Shown here: positions 43,149 through 54,100 of the stretch, in pieces
How the letters are laid out: every line of letters begins with the position of its first letter
Position numbering within the stretch: the stretch's first letter is position 1
Source: Flavobacteriales bacterium
GTDB lineage: Bacteria > Bacteroidota > Bacteroidia > Flavobacteriales_D > Crocinitomicaceae
Direction: 5' to 3'
NCBI GenBank assembly: GCA_015665275.1
Contig: JADFAL010000047.1
Coordinates: 1 to 64,000 of the forward strand
Length of the DNA stretch: 64,000 bases
Translations under genes and position numbers: made by a program
Notes under the pieces: generated by a model
The model's input: only the letters and a program-made list of their open reading frames with translations
Database searches by the model: none
What the model was told of the DNA's origin: nothing

Positions 43149-45690
43149 AAAGCGTTCCATATCGCAAGTTATTCTCGCCTTACTGTTAATAATGTCGGGA
43201 GTTACAGCTGGTTACACTCAAGAATTTAGTGATACTCTTTCGGTAGATGATGAGGATTTGGACTCTCCGATCTTCTATAGTGCGGAAGATTCCGTGTATG
43301 CCGACCTACGGAACGAAGTAATTCATTTGTATGGAAAAGCGGTTGTTGACAACGGAGAGGTACGACTGGATGCTGGATACATCATGATCGATATGAAATC
43401 GAAGGAAATACTTGCAAAGTATCGCTATGATGAAGACTCCGCCAAGGTTGAGCTTCCAAAATTCGCGGATGGAGGCGACGAAATTCTAGCAGAAACCGTT
43501 CGATATAACTTTGACACGAAGAAAGCTTTCATTGAAGAGGTAGCCATACAGCAAGATGAGAACTTTTTATATATGGGAGTCGCAAAACGGCAAACCAATG
43601 AAGAGGTGCACTTCTTAAAAGGTCGATTCACTTCGTGTAATTTAGAAGAGCCTCATTATCATTTTCAACTTTCGAAAGCTGTTTTAGTGCCGAACAAACG
43701 CATTGTATCGGGCCCCATGAATCTTTGGATCGCCGGAGTACCCACTCCAATAGGACTTCCATTCAGTATCATTCCTCAAATGGAAGACAAGACAAAGGGT
43801 TTGATGTTTCCTGAGATTGTTATGCCTTCTGTATTTGGTTTTGGGGTGCGTGATTTGGGGTATTACCTGCCAATCAATGACAATTTTCAAACGACATTTT
43901 ACGGCTCATTATATAGTCGTGGTTCTTGGGGATTACGAAATCGTACGGATTATAACGTTCGTTACAAGTTCAACGGGTCACTGAATTTGAGTTTCGACCA
44001 ATTCAGACGTGGATTCCCAGATACTACTGCTCAAAACAAGACTACAGTCATCTGGACGCACCGCAAGGATTTAAAATCGAGTCCTTTCTGGACTTTTACA
44101 TCGAATGTAAACTTCCAATCGGATAACAACACACAAAACAGTTTGGACCCAGTAAATACTGATTATTTCAACAATACCTTGAGTTCGGATATCAACATCT
44201 CTCGGAAATTCCCGGGAAAACCGCTTACATTAGGAGGAAAGATCTCATTGCGTCAAAATTCATTGACTGAGAACATATCTCTTACCAGCCCTGTTATTAA
44301 TGTTAACATGACGCGCGTTTTCCCATTTAAAAAGCTAGTAAAGTCTACAGGTAAACTCAAAGGATTCAAGGAGTTGGCAAGACAATTCTCCGTCACATAT
44401 AACTTTGAGGGTCAAAACCAAGCATTATTCAAAGACACTTTGCTGCGTGACCGAAATTACGCGGAAATCGGAACTAAATTCCAAAACGGAATATCTCAAG
44501 ATGTGCGATTGGCAACAACTTCGTCGCTATTTAAGAACACCTTGAAGATCACACCATCAATGAACTACGCGAATTATTTGAACTTCCAGCAAATTCGAAG
44601 GGAATATGACGCTGTTAATAGCTTAGTAGTGACAGACACGTTGCAGCAATTCGGATTGGCTCAAACAATGAGCGTTGGAGCATCAGCCACAACGATTCTT
44701 TATAGTTATTACAGATTTGTAGGCAAAAATCAACCGATCCTAAGGCATCTAATGACACCTTCAATTAGTTACACTTGGAGACCAAATTGGAATCCCGTTG
44801 ATGAGTACATTACGGACACAGACACTGTTGCATACTCCCGTTTTGAGCAAAGTGCGTACAACATATCATCGACTAGAGATCAGAATATTATAAGCTTTGG
44901 TGTAAACAATACCTTCCAATGGAAACGGAAATCTGATAAAGACACCGTTGACGGATTTAAGCGATCAATGTTGATAGATGCCTTCTCTATACGGAGTAGT
45001 TTTGACTTCAATGATACGCTGCGTCCGCTTCGTGACATCAACTTTAGTTTGAGAACAAGTCCTTTAGATTTCATCAATGTTGTAGCCAACGCAAATTTAT
45101 CTCCATATCAATGGAATGATACTACCGGTGCATTAAGTACAATTAATGAAGATTACGCTTGGAATAACAGGTCGGGCTTAGCAAAATTAGGACGATTTAC
45201 ACGTTTCGATGTGACAACTTCACTTACATTGACGTCAAAAGAAGGCCGGGAACGCCTAAAAAATGCAGTTGACAATATAGGGCAGAATTGGAATGCCGAT
45301 TTCAACTATTATTTTTTAAATCCAGAACAATTTCTTGATTTCAAAATCCCATGGAAAGTCACACTTTCACACGTTTTCACACTTACTCGAAACACATCAA
45401 TAAGTGAATTTAATCCAGACAATTATATTCAAATTCAAACTTTAATGTTTCAGGGAGACATCAGCTTCACTAAGCGCTGGAAAATTAGTACGAGAACCAA
45501 TTTTGATATGAAGGAAGGAAAAATCACCAACTCACGCGTTTCACTAAACCGTGACATGCACTGTTGGGCGCTATCCTTTGACTGGACGCCTATTGGACTG
45601 AATCAAAGCTTCGTGTTTTCACTCCGATCCACATCGCCATTCTTGCAAGATATTCCGATAAACTTGCGTCGCCCTCCCACATTTTTGTAA
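43141..45690 (+). CDS. lptD: LPS assembly protein LptD (Bacteroidota type)
   Basis: The frame has an N-terminal OstA-like region (YADLRNEVIHLYGKAVVDNG, VRYNFDTKKAFIEEV, HYHFQLSKAVLVPNKRIVSG) and a large beta-barrel, the plan of the LptD_2 family that inserts LPS into the outer membrane. The first ATG (43192) would leave the protein without a signal peptide. Reading in frame from the CTG at 43141 gives SKKRSISQVILALLLIMSG, a convincing signal peptide; no ATG, GTG or TTG precedes it before the stop at 43093. I therefore take CTG as the likely start, giving 849 residues. It is divergent from the amidase operon and followed by YqgE. Confidence 0.85.
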   Translation: MSKKRSISQVILALLLIMSGVTAGYTQEFSDTLSVDDEDLDSPIFYSAEDSVYADLRNEVIHLYGKAVVDNGEVRLDAGYIMIDMKSKEILAKYRYDEDSAKVELPKFADGGDEILAETVRYNFDTKKAFIEEVAIQQDENFLYMGVAKRQTNEEVHFLKGRFTSCNLEEPHYHFQLSKAVLVPNKRIVSGPMNLWIAGVPTPIGLPFSIIPQMEDKTKGLMFPEIVMPSVFGFGVRDLGYYLPINDNFQTTFYGSLYSRGSWGLRNRTDYNVRYKFNGSLNLSFDQFRRGFPDTTAQNKTTVIWTHRKDLKSSPFWTFTSNVNFQSDNNTQNSLDPVNTDYFNNTLSSDINISRKFPGKPLTLGGKISLRQNSLTENISLTSPVINVNMTRVFPFKKLVKSTGKLKGFKELARQFSVTYNFEGQNQALFKDTLLRDRNYAEIGTKFQNGISQDVRLATTSSLFKNTLKITPSMNYANYLNFQQIRREYDAVNSLVVTDTLQQFGLAQTMSVGASATTILYSYYRFVGKNQPILRHLMTPSISYTWRPNWNPVDEYITDTDTVAYSRFEQSAYNISSTRDQNIISFGVNNTFQWKRKSDKDTVDGFKRSMLIDAFSIRSSFDFNDTLRPLRDINFSLRTSPLDFINVVANANLSPYQWNDTTGALSTINEDYAWNNRSGLAKLGRFTRFDVTTSLTLTSKEGRERLKNAVDNIGQNWNADFNYYFLNPEQFLDFKIPWKVTLSHVFTLTRNTSISEFNPDNYIQIQTLMFQGDISFTKRWKISTRTNFDMKEGKITNSRVSLNRDMHCWALSFDWTPIGLNQSFVFSLRSTSPFLQDIPINLRRPPTFL

Positions 45691-45710
45691 ACTATTTGTA
45701 TATTCGATTA

Positions 45711-46289
45711 GTGATCGATTTTGACTTTTCCACAGACGACCAACCCCGCAAAGGGAGTATCCTCATCTCAGAGCCTTTTCTCGCAGATGATTACTTCTCG
45801 CGTTCTGTTATTTTCTTGTGCGATCACAACGAGAATGGAAGCTTTGGTTTTGTACTGAATAAGTACGTCGAAACAAGTTTAGCCGATTCGATTGAAGGCT
45901 TTCCTACCATTGATTTTAAAGTAAGTTTGGGAGGACCGGTAGACACCTCTAATTTATACTACATCCACAGCTTTGGAGAAAGCTTGGAAAACGCCTACCC
46001 TATTGATCAAGGGCTTTTTATTGGTGGTGATTTTGAGGACATGAAAACGATAGTCACGAAAATTCCTGGCAAAGCGAAAGAAGTGCGCTTTTTCATTGGT
46101 TACTCTGGATGGGAAGAAGGCCAACTAGACGCTGAAATGGAAGAAAAATCATGGATCGTGCTCAACAATGTTCCCAGTTCCATCATTATGAATACTGAGC
46201 AAGAATCGCTTTGGACAGAGCTTATGAAGCAAATGGGCGGCAAATTCGAATTGATGAGCAAGTTCCCAGTCAATCCTTCAGACAATTAA
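45711..46289 (+). CDS. yqgE: YqgE/AlgH family protein
   Basis: 192 residues of the YqgE/AlgH family: KGSILISEPFLADDYFSRSV, FGFVLNK, LGGPVDTSNLYYIH, LFIGGDF and FFIGYSGWEEGQLDAEMEEKSW. No signal peptide; cytosolic. The family has a role near transcription or redox control that is not well settled. GTG at 45711 gives the usual start MIDFDF; a TTG at 45696 would add five residues. It lies about 20 bases after the LptD gene and probably shares its transcript. Confidence 0.9.
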   Translation: MIDFDFSTDDQPRKGSILISEPFLADDYFSRSVIFLCDHNENGSFGFVLNKYVETSLADSIEGFPTIDFKVSLGGPVDTSNLYYIHSFGESLENAYPIDQGLFIGGDFEDMKTIVTKIPGKAKEVRFFIGYSGWEEGQLDAEMEEKSWIVLNNVPSSIIMNTEQESLWTELMKQMGGKFELMSKFPVNPSDN

Positions 46290-46360
46290 GATTATAGAGA
46301 AGGTAGAAGGCTGAACGTAATTACAGCTCTCACTTGATATTGTTTTGGTATTTTTACCCG

Positions 46361-47644
46361 ATGGGAATTATTGCTCCTCTTGCCGAACGAATGCGTCCAA
46401 AAACGCTTGATGATTATCAAGGGCAGGATCATTTGTTGAAAGAAGGCGCATCCCTCAGAAGAGCTTTAGACTCTGGCGTTATTCCCTCAATGATTTTTTG
46501 GGGACCTCCGGGAGTTGGTAAAACAACACTGGCCAATTTAATCGCCACACATTTAGACCGACCTTTCCATCAACTTTCAGCCATTTCATCTGGCGTGAAA
46601 GACGTGCGTGAAGTCATTCAGAAAGTAGAAAAAGCAGGAATGTTCCAACAATCAGGAACGCTTCTATTTATTGATGAAATTCATCGTTTCTCCAAAGCGC
46701 AACAAGACTCTTTACTCGGTGCTGTTGAGAAAGGTATTGTCACATTGATTGGTGCTACGACTGAAAACCCTTCGTTTGAAGTTATCTCCGCATTATTATC
46801 CCGATGTCAGGTATATACGCTAAATGGACACTCGAAAGAATCGCTGCTCTCCATTTTGGACAAAGCCATTACGGAAGACCAGGTAATCAAGGAGAAATCG
46901 ATTAAACTCACAGAAACCAATGCCCTACTGGCAATTTCTGGTGGTGATGCCCGTAAACTCCTGAACATTTTCGAAATCATTATTGGGACATTTGGTAATA
47001 AGAAGGATATTGAAATCACGGATGAGTTGGTTCTAAATACCGCGCAGCAAAGCGTGGCAATGTATGACAAGGACGGCGAACAGCACTACGACATCATCTC
47101 GGCATTTATCAAATCAATTCGAGGGAGTGATCCAAACGGAGCGATTTATTGGCTAGCAAGAATGGTTGAAGGCGGAGAAGACCCTAAATTCATTGCTCGA
47201 AGATTAATTATTTCGGCCTCAGAAGATATTGGTCTTGCCAATCCCAACGCACTTTTGATGGCAAACAATTGCTTTCAGGCTGTGCAAGCTGTTGGCTGGC
47301 CAGAGGCTAGAATCATACTTTCACAATGCACAATCTACCTGGCTAGTTCACCCAAAGGGAATGCGGCATATATGGCAATCAATCGAGCGCAACAATTGGT
47401 AAAGCAAACAGGAGACCTTGGAGTTCCACTGCCATTAAGAAATGCACCCACAAAATTGATGAAGGAACTTGGCTACGGAGAAGGCTACAAATATTCGCAC
47501 GATTTCCCTGGAAACTTTGTGCAGCAGGATTTCCTTCCGGAAGAGATAGCAGGGACAAACTTCTTTAAGTCTGGAAGCAGTGCCAAGGAGAAAGAAATTG
47601 AAAACAAGATTGCCGAATTATGGGGCAAGCGATATGGGAAATAG
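46361..47644 (+). CDS. rarA: Replication-associated recombination protein RarA
   Basis: 427 residues of the RarA/MgsA/WRNIP1 AAA+ family: start PLAERMRPKTLDDYQGQDHL, Walker A GPPGVGKTT, Walker B LLFIDEIHRFSKAQQD, sensor 1 GATTENPSFEV, and C-terminal RARA domains (ALLSRCQVYTL, VGWPEARIILSQCTIYLA). It acts at stalled replication forks. The ATG at 46361 begins the family N-terminus; the frame extends upstream to 46334 without support. It is followed by the acyltransferase gene with no gap. Confidence 0.95.
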   Translation: MGIIAPLAERMRPKTLDDYQGQDHLLKEGASLRRALDSGVIPSMIFWGPPGVGKTTLANLIATHLDRPFHQLSAISSGVKDVREVIQKVEKAGMFQQSGTLLFIDEIHRFSKAQQDSLLGAVEKGIVTLIGATTENPSFEVISALLSRCQVYTLNGHSKESLLSILDKAITEDQVIKEKSIKLTETNALLAISGGDARKLLNIFEIIIGTFGNKKDIEITDELVLNTAQQSVAMYDKDGEQHYDIISAFIKSIRGSDPNGAIYWLARMVEGGEDPKFIARRLIISASEDIGLANPNALLMANNCFQAVQAVGWPEARIILSQCTIYLASSPKGNAAYMAINRAQQLVKQTGDLGVPLPLRNAPTKLMKELGYGEGYKYSHDFPGNFVQQDFLPEEIAGTNFFKSGSSAKEKEIENKIAELWGKRYGK

Positions 47645-48565
47645 ATGGGAGCGAAAATTGGTTATTACATATTCATCTTGCCTCTCTCCTACTTACCATT
47701 GCGGGTATTGTACATTTTTACTTACTTCTTCTACCTAATTCTCCTTTCTATTGTTCCGTATCGGAAAAAAATCATCCTTGGTAATATTGAACGTAGCTTT
47801 CCGGAAATGTCTACAAAAGAACACAAGAAACTTGTACGTAAGTATTACCGACATTTTACAGATATACTGGCTGAAGGGGTGAAAAATCTAAGTATATCCG
47901 AAAAGGAATTGCGCAAACGCTTTGTGGTTAACAACCCTGAATTGATGCAGCAATTGTTTGAAGAAAAAAGAAACGTGCTCTTGGTTTCGGGACATTTCAA
48001 TAACTGGGAATGGCTTATCACCTCACAAAACATTTTGTTCCCGCACCAGGCATATGGTATTGGAATGCCGCTTTCCTCTCAGTTCTGGCATAAGAAAGTA
48101 ACCGCTAGACGCGAACGACTGGGAATGAGAGTCATTCATGCTAAGAATTATCGCGATATTTTATTGGGGAATCCGGATGAATTAAAAGCGGTTTTGGTAC
48201 TTTCGGACCAATCTCCGGGAAATTCTCTAAAGAGTTACTGGATGGACTTCCTGAACCAGCAAACAGCGGTTTTATTTGGTACCGAGATGATGGCGAATGA
48301 ATTGGATTATTCTGTTGTATTTTTCGCTACAAGAAAAGTAAAACGAGGACACTACCAAATGGAACTTAAAGTTCTGACAAACGAACCGCGTTCTACCAAT
48401 TGGGGAGACATTACAGAAGCGCATACAAAGGCGCTAGAAAAAGAGATCAGAAACAACCCGACACAATGGTTGTGGTCTCACAGAAGATGGAAAAGGGAAC
48501 TACCGCAGGACCTGAACAAACTTAAAACCGAACAAAATGAGAAGTTTAACGCTCGTTATCGTTAG
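47645..48565 (+). CDS. Lysophospholipid/lauroyl acyltransferase (LpxL/HtrB-like)
   Basis: 306 residues with an N-terminal membrane helix (YIFILPLSYLPLRVLYIF), the LpxL/HtrB family pattern LGNIERSFPEMSTKE, catalytic HFNNWEW, and DQSPGNSLKSYWMDFLNQ. It should add a secondary acyl chain to lipid A or a related lipid at the inner membrane. The stop overlaps the next gene by 29 bases. With LptD and the MCE operon close by it forms part of the window's outer-membrane lipid genes. Specificity cannot be told. Confidence 0.88.
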   Translation: MGAKIGYYIFILPLSYLPLRVLYIFTYFFYLILLSIVPYRKKIILGNIERSFPEMSTKEHKKLVRKYYRHFTDILAEGVKNLSISEKELRKRFVVNNPELMQQLFEEKRNVLLVSGHFNNWEWLITSQNILFPHQAYGIGMPLSSQFWHKKVTARRERLGMRVIHAKNYRDILLGNPDELKAVLVLSDQSPGNSLKSYWMDFLNQQTAVLFGTEMMANELDYSVVFFATRKVKRGHYQMELKVLTNEPRSTNWGDITEAHTKALEKEIRNNPTQWLWSHRRWKRELPQDLNKLKTEQNEKFNARYR

Positions 48566-49559
48566 CTTTTTAATGCTTGGAAGCATCAATCAATGTTTCG
48601 CCCAATCGAAAAAGTACTTGCGAAGAAACCGCATGGCTCCGATAACAATTTACGGCGATTCAAACATGTATTCAAGAGGCATCTATGTTGATTCTTCGGA
48701 CCTCTACCTGGCGAGTTCGGACGGTTCAGTAATCCGGTACAATTCAGAAACTGATAAAGCTACACAAGTCTTAAAATTGGCCAGACGCGGTGAAAATCGT
48801 GATATTGAGGCATCCAACGAAGTATTGTTCGTGATGCAAAGTGGCGACAACGGCTCTGTAACTAAGATTGATACGAATGGTAATGTCGGTTTTATCGAAC
48901 CGAATGAATGGCGCGGCGTCTTTATGGATGCATTGGATTTCCATGGAGAAGTTGGATTCCTCTTGGGCGACCCTGTCGATGGCAACTTCACGTTGTATCA
49001 CACCTTAAACGGAGGCAAATCATGGACTCCATGTAAAGGAAAAGTTCATGCAATTACTGGAGAAGCTGCTTTTGCCGCCAGCGGAACCAATGTTCATATT
49101 GCGAATGACACAACATATTTGTTCATCACTGGTGGCATGCGAAGTCGATTCCACAAATCCATTGACAACGGAAAAACGTGGACTTCTGTAGATCTTCCTT
49201 ATTATCCTTCAGAAACTGTTGGGGCTTATTCAATGTGCTTCGCCGATGAATTGAATGGTGTAATAGTCGGTGGAAATTACAAACAACCGGACTTAAAGAT
49301 GAATACCACTTATTATACGCACGATGGCGGCGAGACGTGGTTCAACTCGTTCGTTCCACCTGGAGGTTATCGTTCTTGCGTGATTCATCACAACGGAGCT
49401 TTTTACGCCTGTGGACAAAACGGTATCGATTTCTCTCTTGACGGTGAAAAGTGGACACCATTCGCCGAAGGGAAATTTTATGCCATGGGAATCTACCAAG
49501 ACAAAATCATTGCAACTATGCGCCACGGACGCTTCCAATCATTCAATCTTGTTGACTAA
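48537..49559 (+). CDS. Exported BNR-like propeller protein (Ycf48/sialidase-like)
   Basis: 340 residues: signal peptide (to QCFAQ) and Asp-box/BNR-type repeats in a beta-propeller (TLNGGKSWTP, SIDNGKTWTS, THDGGETWFN and SLDGEKWTP). These are the signatures of Ycf48-like and sialidase-like folds, but no catalytic residues of sialidases are evident, so binding or scaffold function is likely. It overlaps the acyltransferase gene by 29 bases and the HD gene by one (TAATG), so it belongs to the same run. Role in the envelope is a guess. Confidence 0.82.
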   Translation: MRSLTLVIVSFLMLGSINQCFAQSKKYLRRNRMAPITIYGDSNMYSRGIYVDSSDLYLASSDGSVIRYNSETDKATQVLKLARRGENRDIEASNEVLFVMQSGDNGSVTKIDTNGNVGFIEPNEWRGVFMDALDFHGEVGFLLGDPVDGNFTLYHTLNGGKSWTPCKGKVHAITGEAAFAASGTNVHIANDTTYLFITGGMRSRFHKSIDNGKTWTSVDLPYYPSETVGAYSMCFADELNGVIVGGNYKQPDLKMNTTYYTHDGGETWFNSFVPPGGYRSCVIHHNGAFYACGQNGIDFSLDGEKWTPFAEGKFYAMGIYQDKIIATMRHGRFQSFNLVD

Positions 49560-50212
49560 TGAAGATCACAGAACAAGTTGAAAATGCTATTCGCGAACAG
49601 TTTCTTGATGACGCTACAGGTCACGATTGGTATCACATATTACGTGTGGTTAACTTATCGAAGTACATTCAGTCGAAAGAAGGTGGAGATTTGGAAATTG
49701 TAGTATTGGCTGCCCTACTTCACGACATTTCCGATCATAAATTTAATGGCGGTAAGCTGGACGAAGGCGGAAAAGTAGCCTATGCGTTGCTCAGGTCTTT
49801 CGATTATCCGGAAGACAAGTCCTTGAAGGTAAAATACATCGTAGACAATATCAGTTTCAAAGGAGCCAATACCGAAGCTGAAATGCAATCGTTAGAAGGT
49901 CGAATTGTGCAGGATGCAGACCGTCTGGATGCCATTGGTGCCATTGGTGTTGGGAGAACTTTTGCATACGGAGGACACAAAGGTCAGGCTATGTACGATC
50001 CTACGATACCCGTTAAGATGCACGATAGCTTTGAAGATTACGCTAATTCTAAGGGGACAACCATCAATCATTTTCATGAGAAATTGTTACTTTTAGCAGA
50101 TCGATTGAATACGAAAACTGCACAGGGAATTGGAGCTAAAAGGCATCAACTTATGGAACGTTTTCTTAATGACTTTCTAAACGAGTGGGATTTCAATCCT
50201 GAAGCTAAATGA
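49559..50212 (+). CDS. HD-domain phosphohydrolase
   Basis: 217 residues with the HD signature: GHDWYHILRVVNLS, the metal-binding LLHDISDHKF and the later IVQDADRLDAIGAIGVGR. This matches the small YedJ/uncharacterised HD family in bacteria; substrates of relatives are nucleotides or sugar phosphates. It is coupled to the propeller gene by TAATG and overlaps the ROK kinase start by four bases (ATGA), so the three are cotranscribed. No membrane segment. Confidence 0.88.
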   Translation: MKITEQVENAIREQFLDDATGHDWYHILRVVNLSKYIQSKEGGDLEIVVLAALLHDISDHKFNGGKLDEGGKVAYALLRSFDYPEDKSLKVKYIVDNISFKGANTEAEMQSLEGRIVQDADRLDAIGAIGVGRTFAYGGHKGQAMYDPTIPVKMHDSFEDYANSKGTTINHFHEKLLLLADRLNTKTAQGIGAKRHQLMERFLNDFLNEWDFNPEAK

Positions 50213-51150
50213 AGACCAAAATTGCCCTGGGTATAGATATCGGCGGAACGAACGTAGCTTTCGGCGTATGTGATGATAAAGGCAATTCGTTTTACGAAAC
50301 CTCTGTCCCAAATGCATCCTACGAAACGCCAGAACTACTAATAGAAGAAATTTACCGATTGATTGATCAACAAGGATTAATCGAATCTATTGTCGGAATT
50401 GGAATTGGTGCTCCGAATGGAAACATCAATACAGGAACTATTGAATATGCTCCAAATCTTTCTTGGAAAGGAAGTATTCCTTTGGCATCTCTTTTTGAGG
50501 AACGTTTTAATAAAAAAGCCATACTTACCAATGACGCAAATGCTGCTGCCATTGGTGAAATGATCTATGGAAACGCCAAAGACCTTAAGGATTTCGCCAT
50601 CATTACTCTTGGAACCGGGTTAGGAAGCGGCATTGTTATAAACGGAAATTTGGTGTACGGTCACGATGGTTTTGCTGGAGAATACGGGCATTTCCGTATT
50701 ATCCCGAATGGAAGAACCTGTGGTTGTGGTAGAAAAGGGTGCTTGGAAACATATGTCTCCGCAACAGGAGTTGTTCGATCGGTTACCGAACTTAATTCTC
50801 CTAACAAAGAAGCTTCTGCATTAAGTCAAATGGAATCCATTTCCTCATGTGATGTTTTCGATTTGGCTGATAGTGGAGATGCCTTTGCTGAAGAAATTAT
50901 AGACTTCACAGCACAAACCTTAGGAAGTGCACTGGCAGACTACGCCTGCTTTTCCAGCCCAGCTGCGTACATACTATTTGGAGGAATTGCTCAGAATGGC
51001 GCGCCATTTGCAGCTAAGGTTAAATCATACATGGAGCAACACATTCTCAACATATATCAAAATAAGATTGAGATTCGCGTATCTGCACTTCACGATAAGA
51101 ACGCCGCTGTTTTAGGAGCTTGCTCTCTCGTCTGGAACGAATTAAACTAA
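50209..51150 (+). CDS. ROK-family sugar kinase (glucokinase-like)
   Basis: 313 residues: phosphate-binding LGIDIGGTNVAFGV, the catalytic Asp in LTNDANAAAIGE, LGTGLGSGIVINGNL, substrate EYGHFRIIPNG and the ROK zinc motif CGCGRKGCLE. It should phosphorylate a hexose such as glucose or mannose at C6. The downstream GH92 mannosidase, 4 bases away, makes mannose a natural candidate, which is inference. It overlaps the HD gene by four bases. Confidence 0.9.
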   Translation: MKTKIALGIDIGGTNVAFGVCDDKGNSFYETSVPNASYETPELLIEEIYRLIDQQGLIESIVGIGIGAPNGNINTGTIEYAPNLSWKGSIPLASLFEERFNKKAILTNDANAAAIGEMIYGNAKDLKDFAIITLGTGLGSGIVINGNLVYGHDGFAGEYGHFRIIPNGRTCGCGRKGCLETYVSATGVVRSVTELNSPNKEASALSQMESISSCDVFDLADSGDAFAEEIIDFTAQTLGSALADYACFSSPAAYILFGGIAQNGAPFAAKVKSYMEQHILNIYQNKIEIRVSALHDKNAAVLGACSLVWNELN

Positions 51151-51154
51151 TTCT

Positions 51155-54100
51155 ATGAAAAATTGGAACGTTGTCCTATTGTGTGCTTTTATGGCTTGCA
51201 ATGTCTACGCGCAAATCCCACAATTGCAAAAAGCATCGGATAAAGCGCAAAGTATGATTGATACTCCCAATTCTGCTTTTAGCGAGGGCAAACTGCAATA
51301 TGTGAATCCGTTTATTGGAACAGGAGGTCATGGACATACCTATCCCGGTGCTTCTGCTCCCTTTGGAATGATTCAATTGAGTCCTGACACCCGTTACGAT
51401 GGTTGGGACGGATGCTCTGGATATCATTATTCCGATGAGGTCATTTATGGATTTAGTCATACGCATTTAAGTGGCACTGGAGTAAGTGATTACGGCGATT
51501 TATTGGTGGTTCCGCAGCACGGCTCTCCCCGACTCGATCCCGGTTACAAGGTAGAAGACGGTTATGGAGCATCATTTTCACACGACGAAGAAAAAGCAAC
51601 TCCTGGGTTTTATAGTGTTCATTTGAAAGAACCGGATATTGATGTACGTCTTGCAACCGCAACGCGCGCAGGAATTCATGAATACACCTTCAATATTGAG
51701 AAAGGAAAGAAGTTCATTCTATTGGATATGGACCATAGAGATAAAATTGTAGCTACTGATATGAGTGCACCCGACAAGAATACGGTTCAGGGGTATCGCA
51801 TTTCTCAAGCTTGGGCCCAACGTCAAGAATTTCATTTTTATTTGAAAACAGATGTTCCCTTCCAGAAGGCACGGATGATTCTGAAAAAAGGACGCCACAA
51901 AATGCTTTTAATCTTCCCCAAGGACACTGAGAAGGTAACGTTACGCGTAGGGATTTCGGCAGTAGATATAGATGGTGCTAAGGCCAATTTGGACAAGGAG
52001 ATTCCCCATTTTGAATTGGATAAAGTTCAAAAAGCTACTGAAAGTCAATGGAGAAACGAATTAATTAAAATTCAATTTCAAAGTGGCGATAAAGAAGTAA
52101 TGACCAATTTCTACACAGGAATGTATCATTCGTTCTTGAATCCTAATGTTTTCTCCGATGTTGACGGCCGTTACCGAGGATATGATGGGAATATTCACGA
52201 ACTCCCGAGCGATTCCAAAAACAACTACACGGTGTTCTCTTTGTGGGATACCTATCGCGCCACGCATCCGTTGTTTACTTTAACGCAAGTACAGCGCACT
52301 AATGATTTCATTCGAACCTTCTTGCGTCAGTTTGATCAAAAAGGAACCCTACCTATTTGGGAATTGGCCGGAAATGAAACTGGCTGTATGATTGGATATC
52401 ACAGTGTTTCCGTAATTGCGGATGCATACACCAAAGGAATTCAAGACTACGATGCTAAGGAGGCCATTAAGGCGATGATTGCAACATCTTTACGCGATGA
52501 ATTAGGAAAGCTGGAGTATGGTTCACAAGGATTTCTGGGTGTCTCTAACGAGCCAGAATCTGTTTCTAAGACCTTGGAATATGCTTACAACGATTTTTGT
52601 ATCGCAGAAATGATAGCCGATTACCATCAAAAGAGTGGAACAAATTCTTATGATAAGGATTTGGCAGAATACCGAAAGCGCTCCATGAGTTTTATCAACC
52701 TGTATGATCCAAGTTCCAAATTCATGCGTGCAAGAAGATCAGGTACTTGGTTCTCTCCCTTTGATCCAGCGGAAGTGAATTTCAATTATACGGAAGCAAA
52801 CAGTTGGCAGTACTCTCTCTACACCCCTCACGCGGTGGGTGTTCACACTGAATTATTAGGAGGCAAAGACTCATTAGAAGTTTGGCTGGATCGTTTGTTT
52901 ACCACGCCTTCTGACCTTGCCGGAAGACATCAGGTAGATATCACAGGATTAATCGGTCAGTACGCGCATGGAAACGAACCGTCGCATCACATGGCGTATT
53001 TGTACAATTACACCAATGCACCGGAGAAAACGGCCAAATACATTCATCAAATAAGTTCCACGCTTTATACCAATGCACCTGACGGTCTTTCTGGAAATGA
53101 GGATTGCGGGCAAATGTCATCGTGGTATGTATTGAGTTCACTCGGATTCTATCAAATTGCTCCTGGCCGTCCGTATTATGACTTTGGAACGCCGCTGTTG
53201 AACGATGCTATGATTCAATTTGGCAGACGCAAACTTCGCATTAAAGCCAAACATGAGAGCAAAAATTCGAAGTACATCGATAAGATTGTATTGAACGGGA
53301 AAGAATTAAAGCAACGTTACATCAGTCATGAACAAATATTGGAAGGAGGCAACTTGGAATATTTCTTAACAGATCAACCTAGTGAAAACTACAGAAGTTA
53401 TACCATCGCCCCTACGATTGATGAGGTTCCAGAAAATTTTGTTCCGGTACCGTATCGTATTCAAACAGAACGTGTTTTTGAAGACAATACATTAGTAACG
53501 TTAAAAACCCCAGTGCCAGCGGAAATTTACTTTACGACGGATGGATCCGATCCCAAAACGAGTAAAACAACAAGGAAGTACGGATCTCATTCAATATTTA
53601 TACCGTCTCCAGAGGATATCGAAGGTCCAATCACCATTCCCGCACCAGATATTTACGTTGACAAAACATCTACCGTAAAAGCATTTGCTAAGGATTCAAG
53701 TGGTAACGAAAGTGCGGTCGTTTCTATGGATTTGGTAAAGAAAAATCCAAACATCTCCATTGAGATCAAATCAGAATATGCGAATCAATATGCTGCCTAC
53801 GGAGATTTAACAATGATTGACGGCATACGAGGCGGAAACGAATACAGAACCGGAGATTGGCAAGGGTATTGGGCACAGGATCTACAATTTGAATTAACAT
53901 TTAAAGCACCTCGCACTGTTTCAGCCATCGCTTTAGGATGTCTGGAAGATACGAAATCGTGGATTTTCTTGCCAAATGCAGTTGTATTTGAAGGTAGCAC
54001 CGATGGAATAAACTTTGAAATCATAGGAATTAACAAGTTGATCCATACGGCTACTGAAGTAAAACCATCGAAAATTTTCGACTTCGATATTCAGTTGGAA

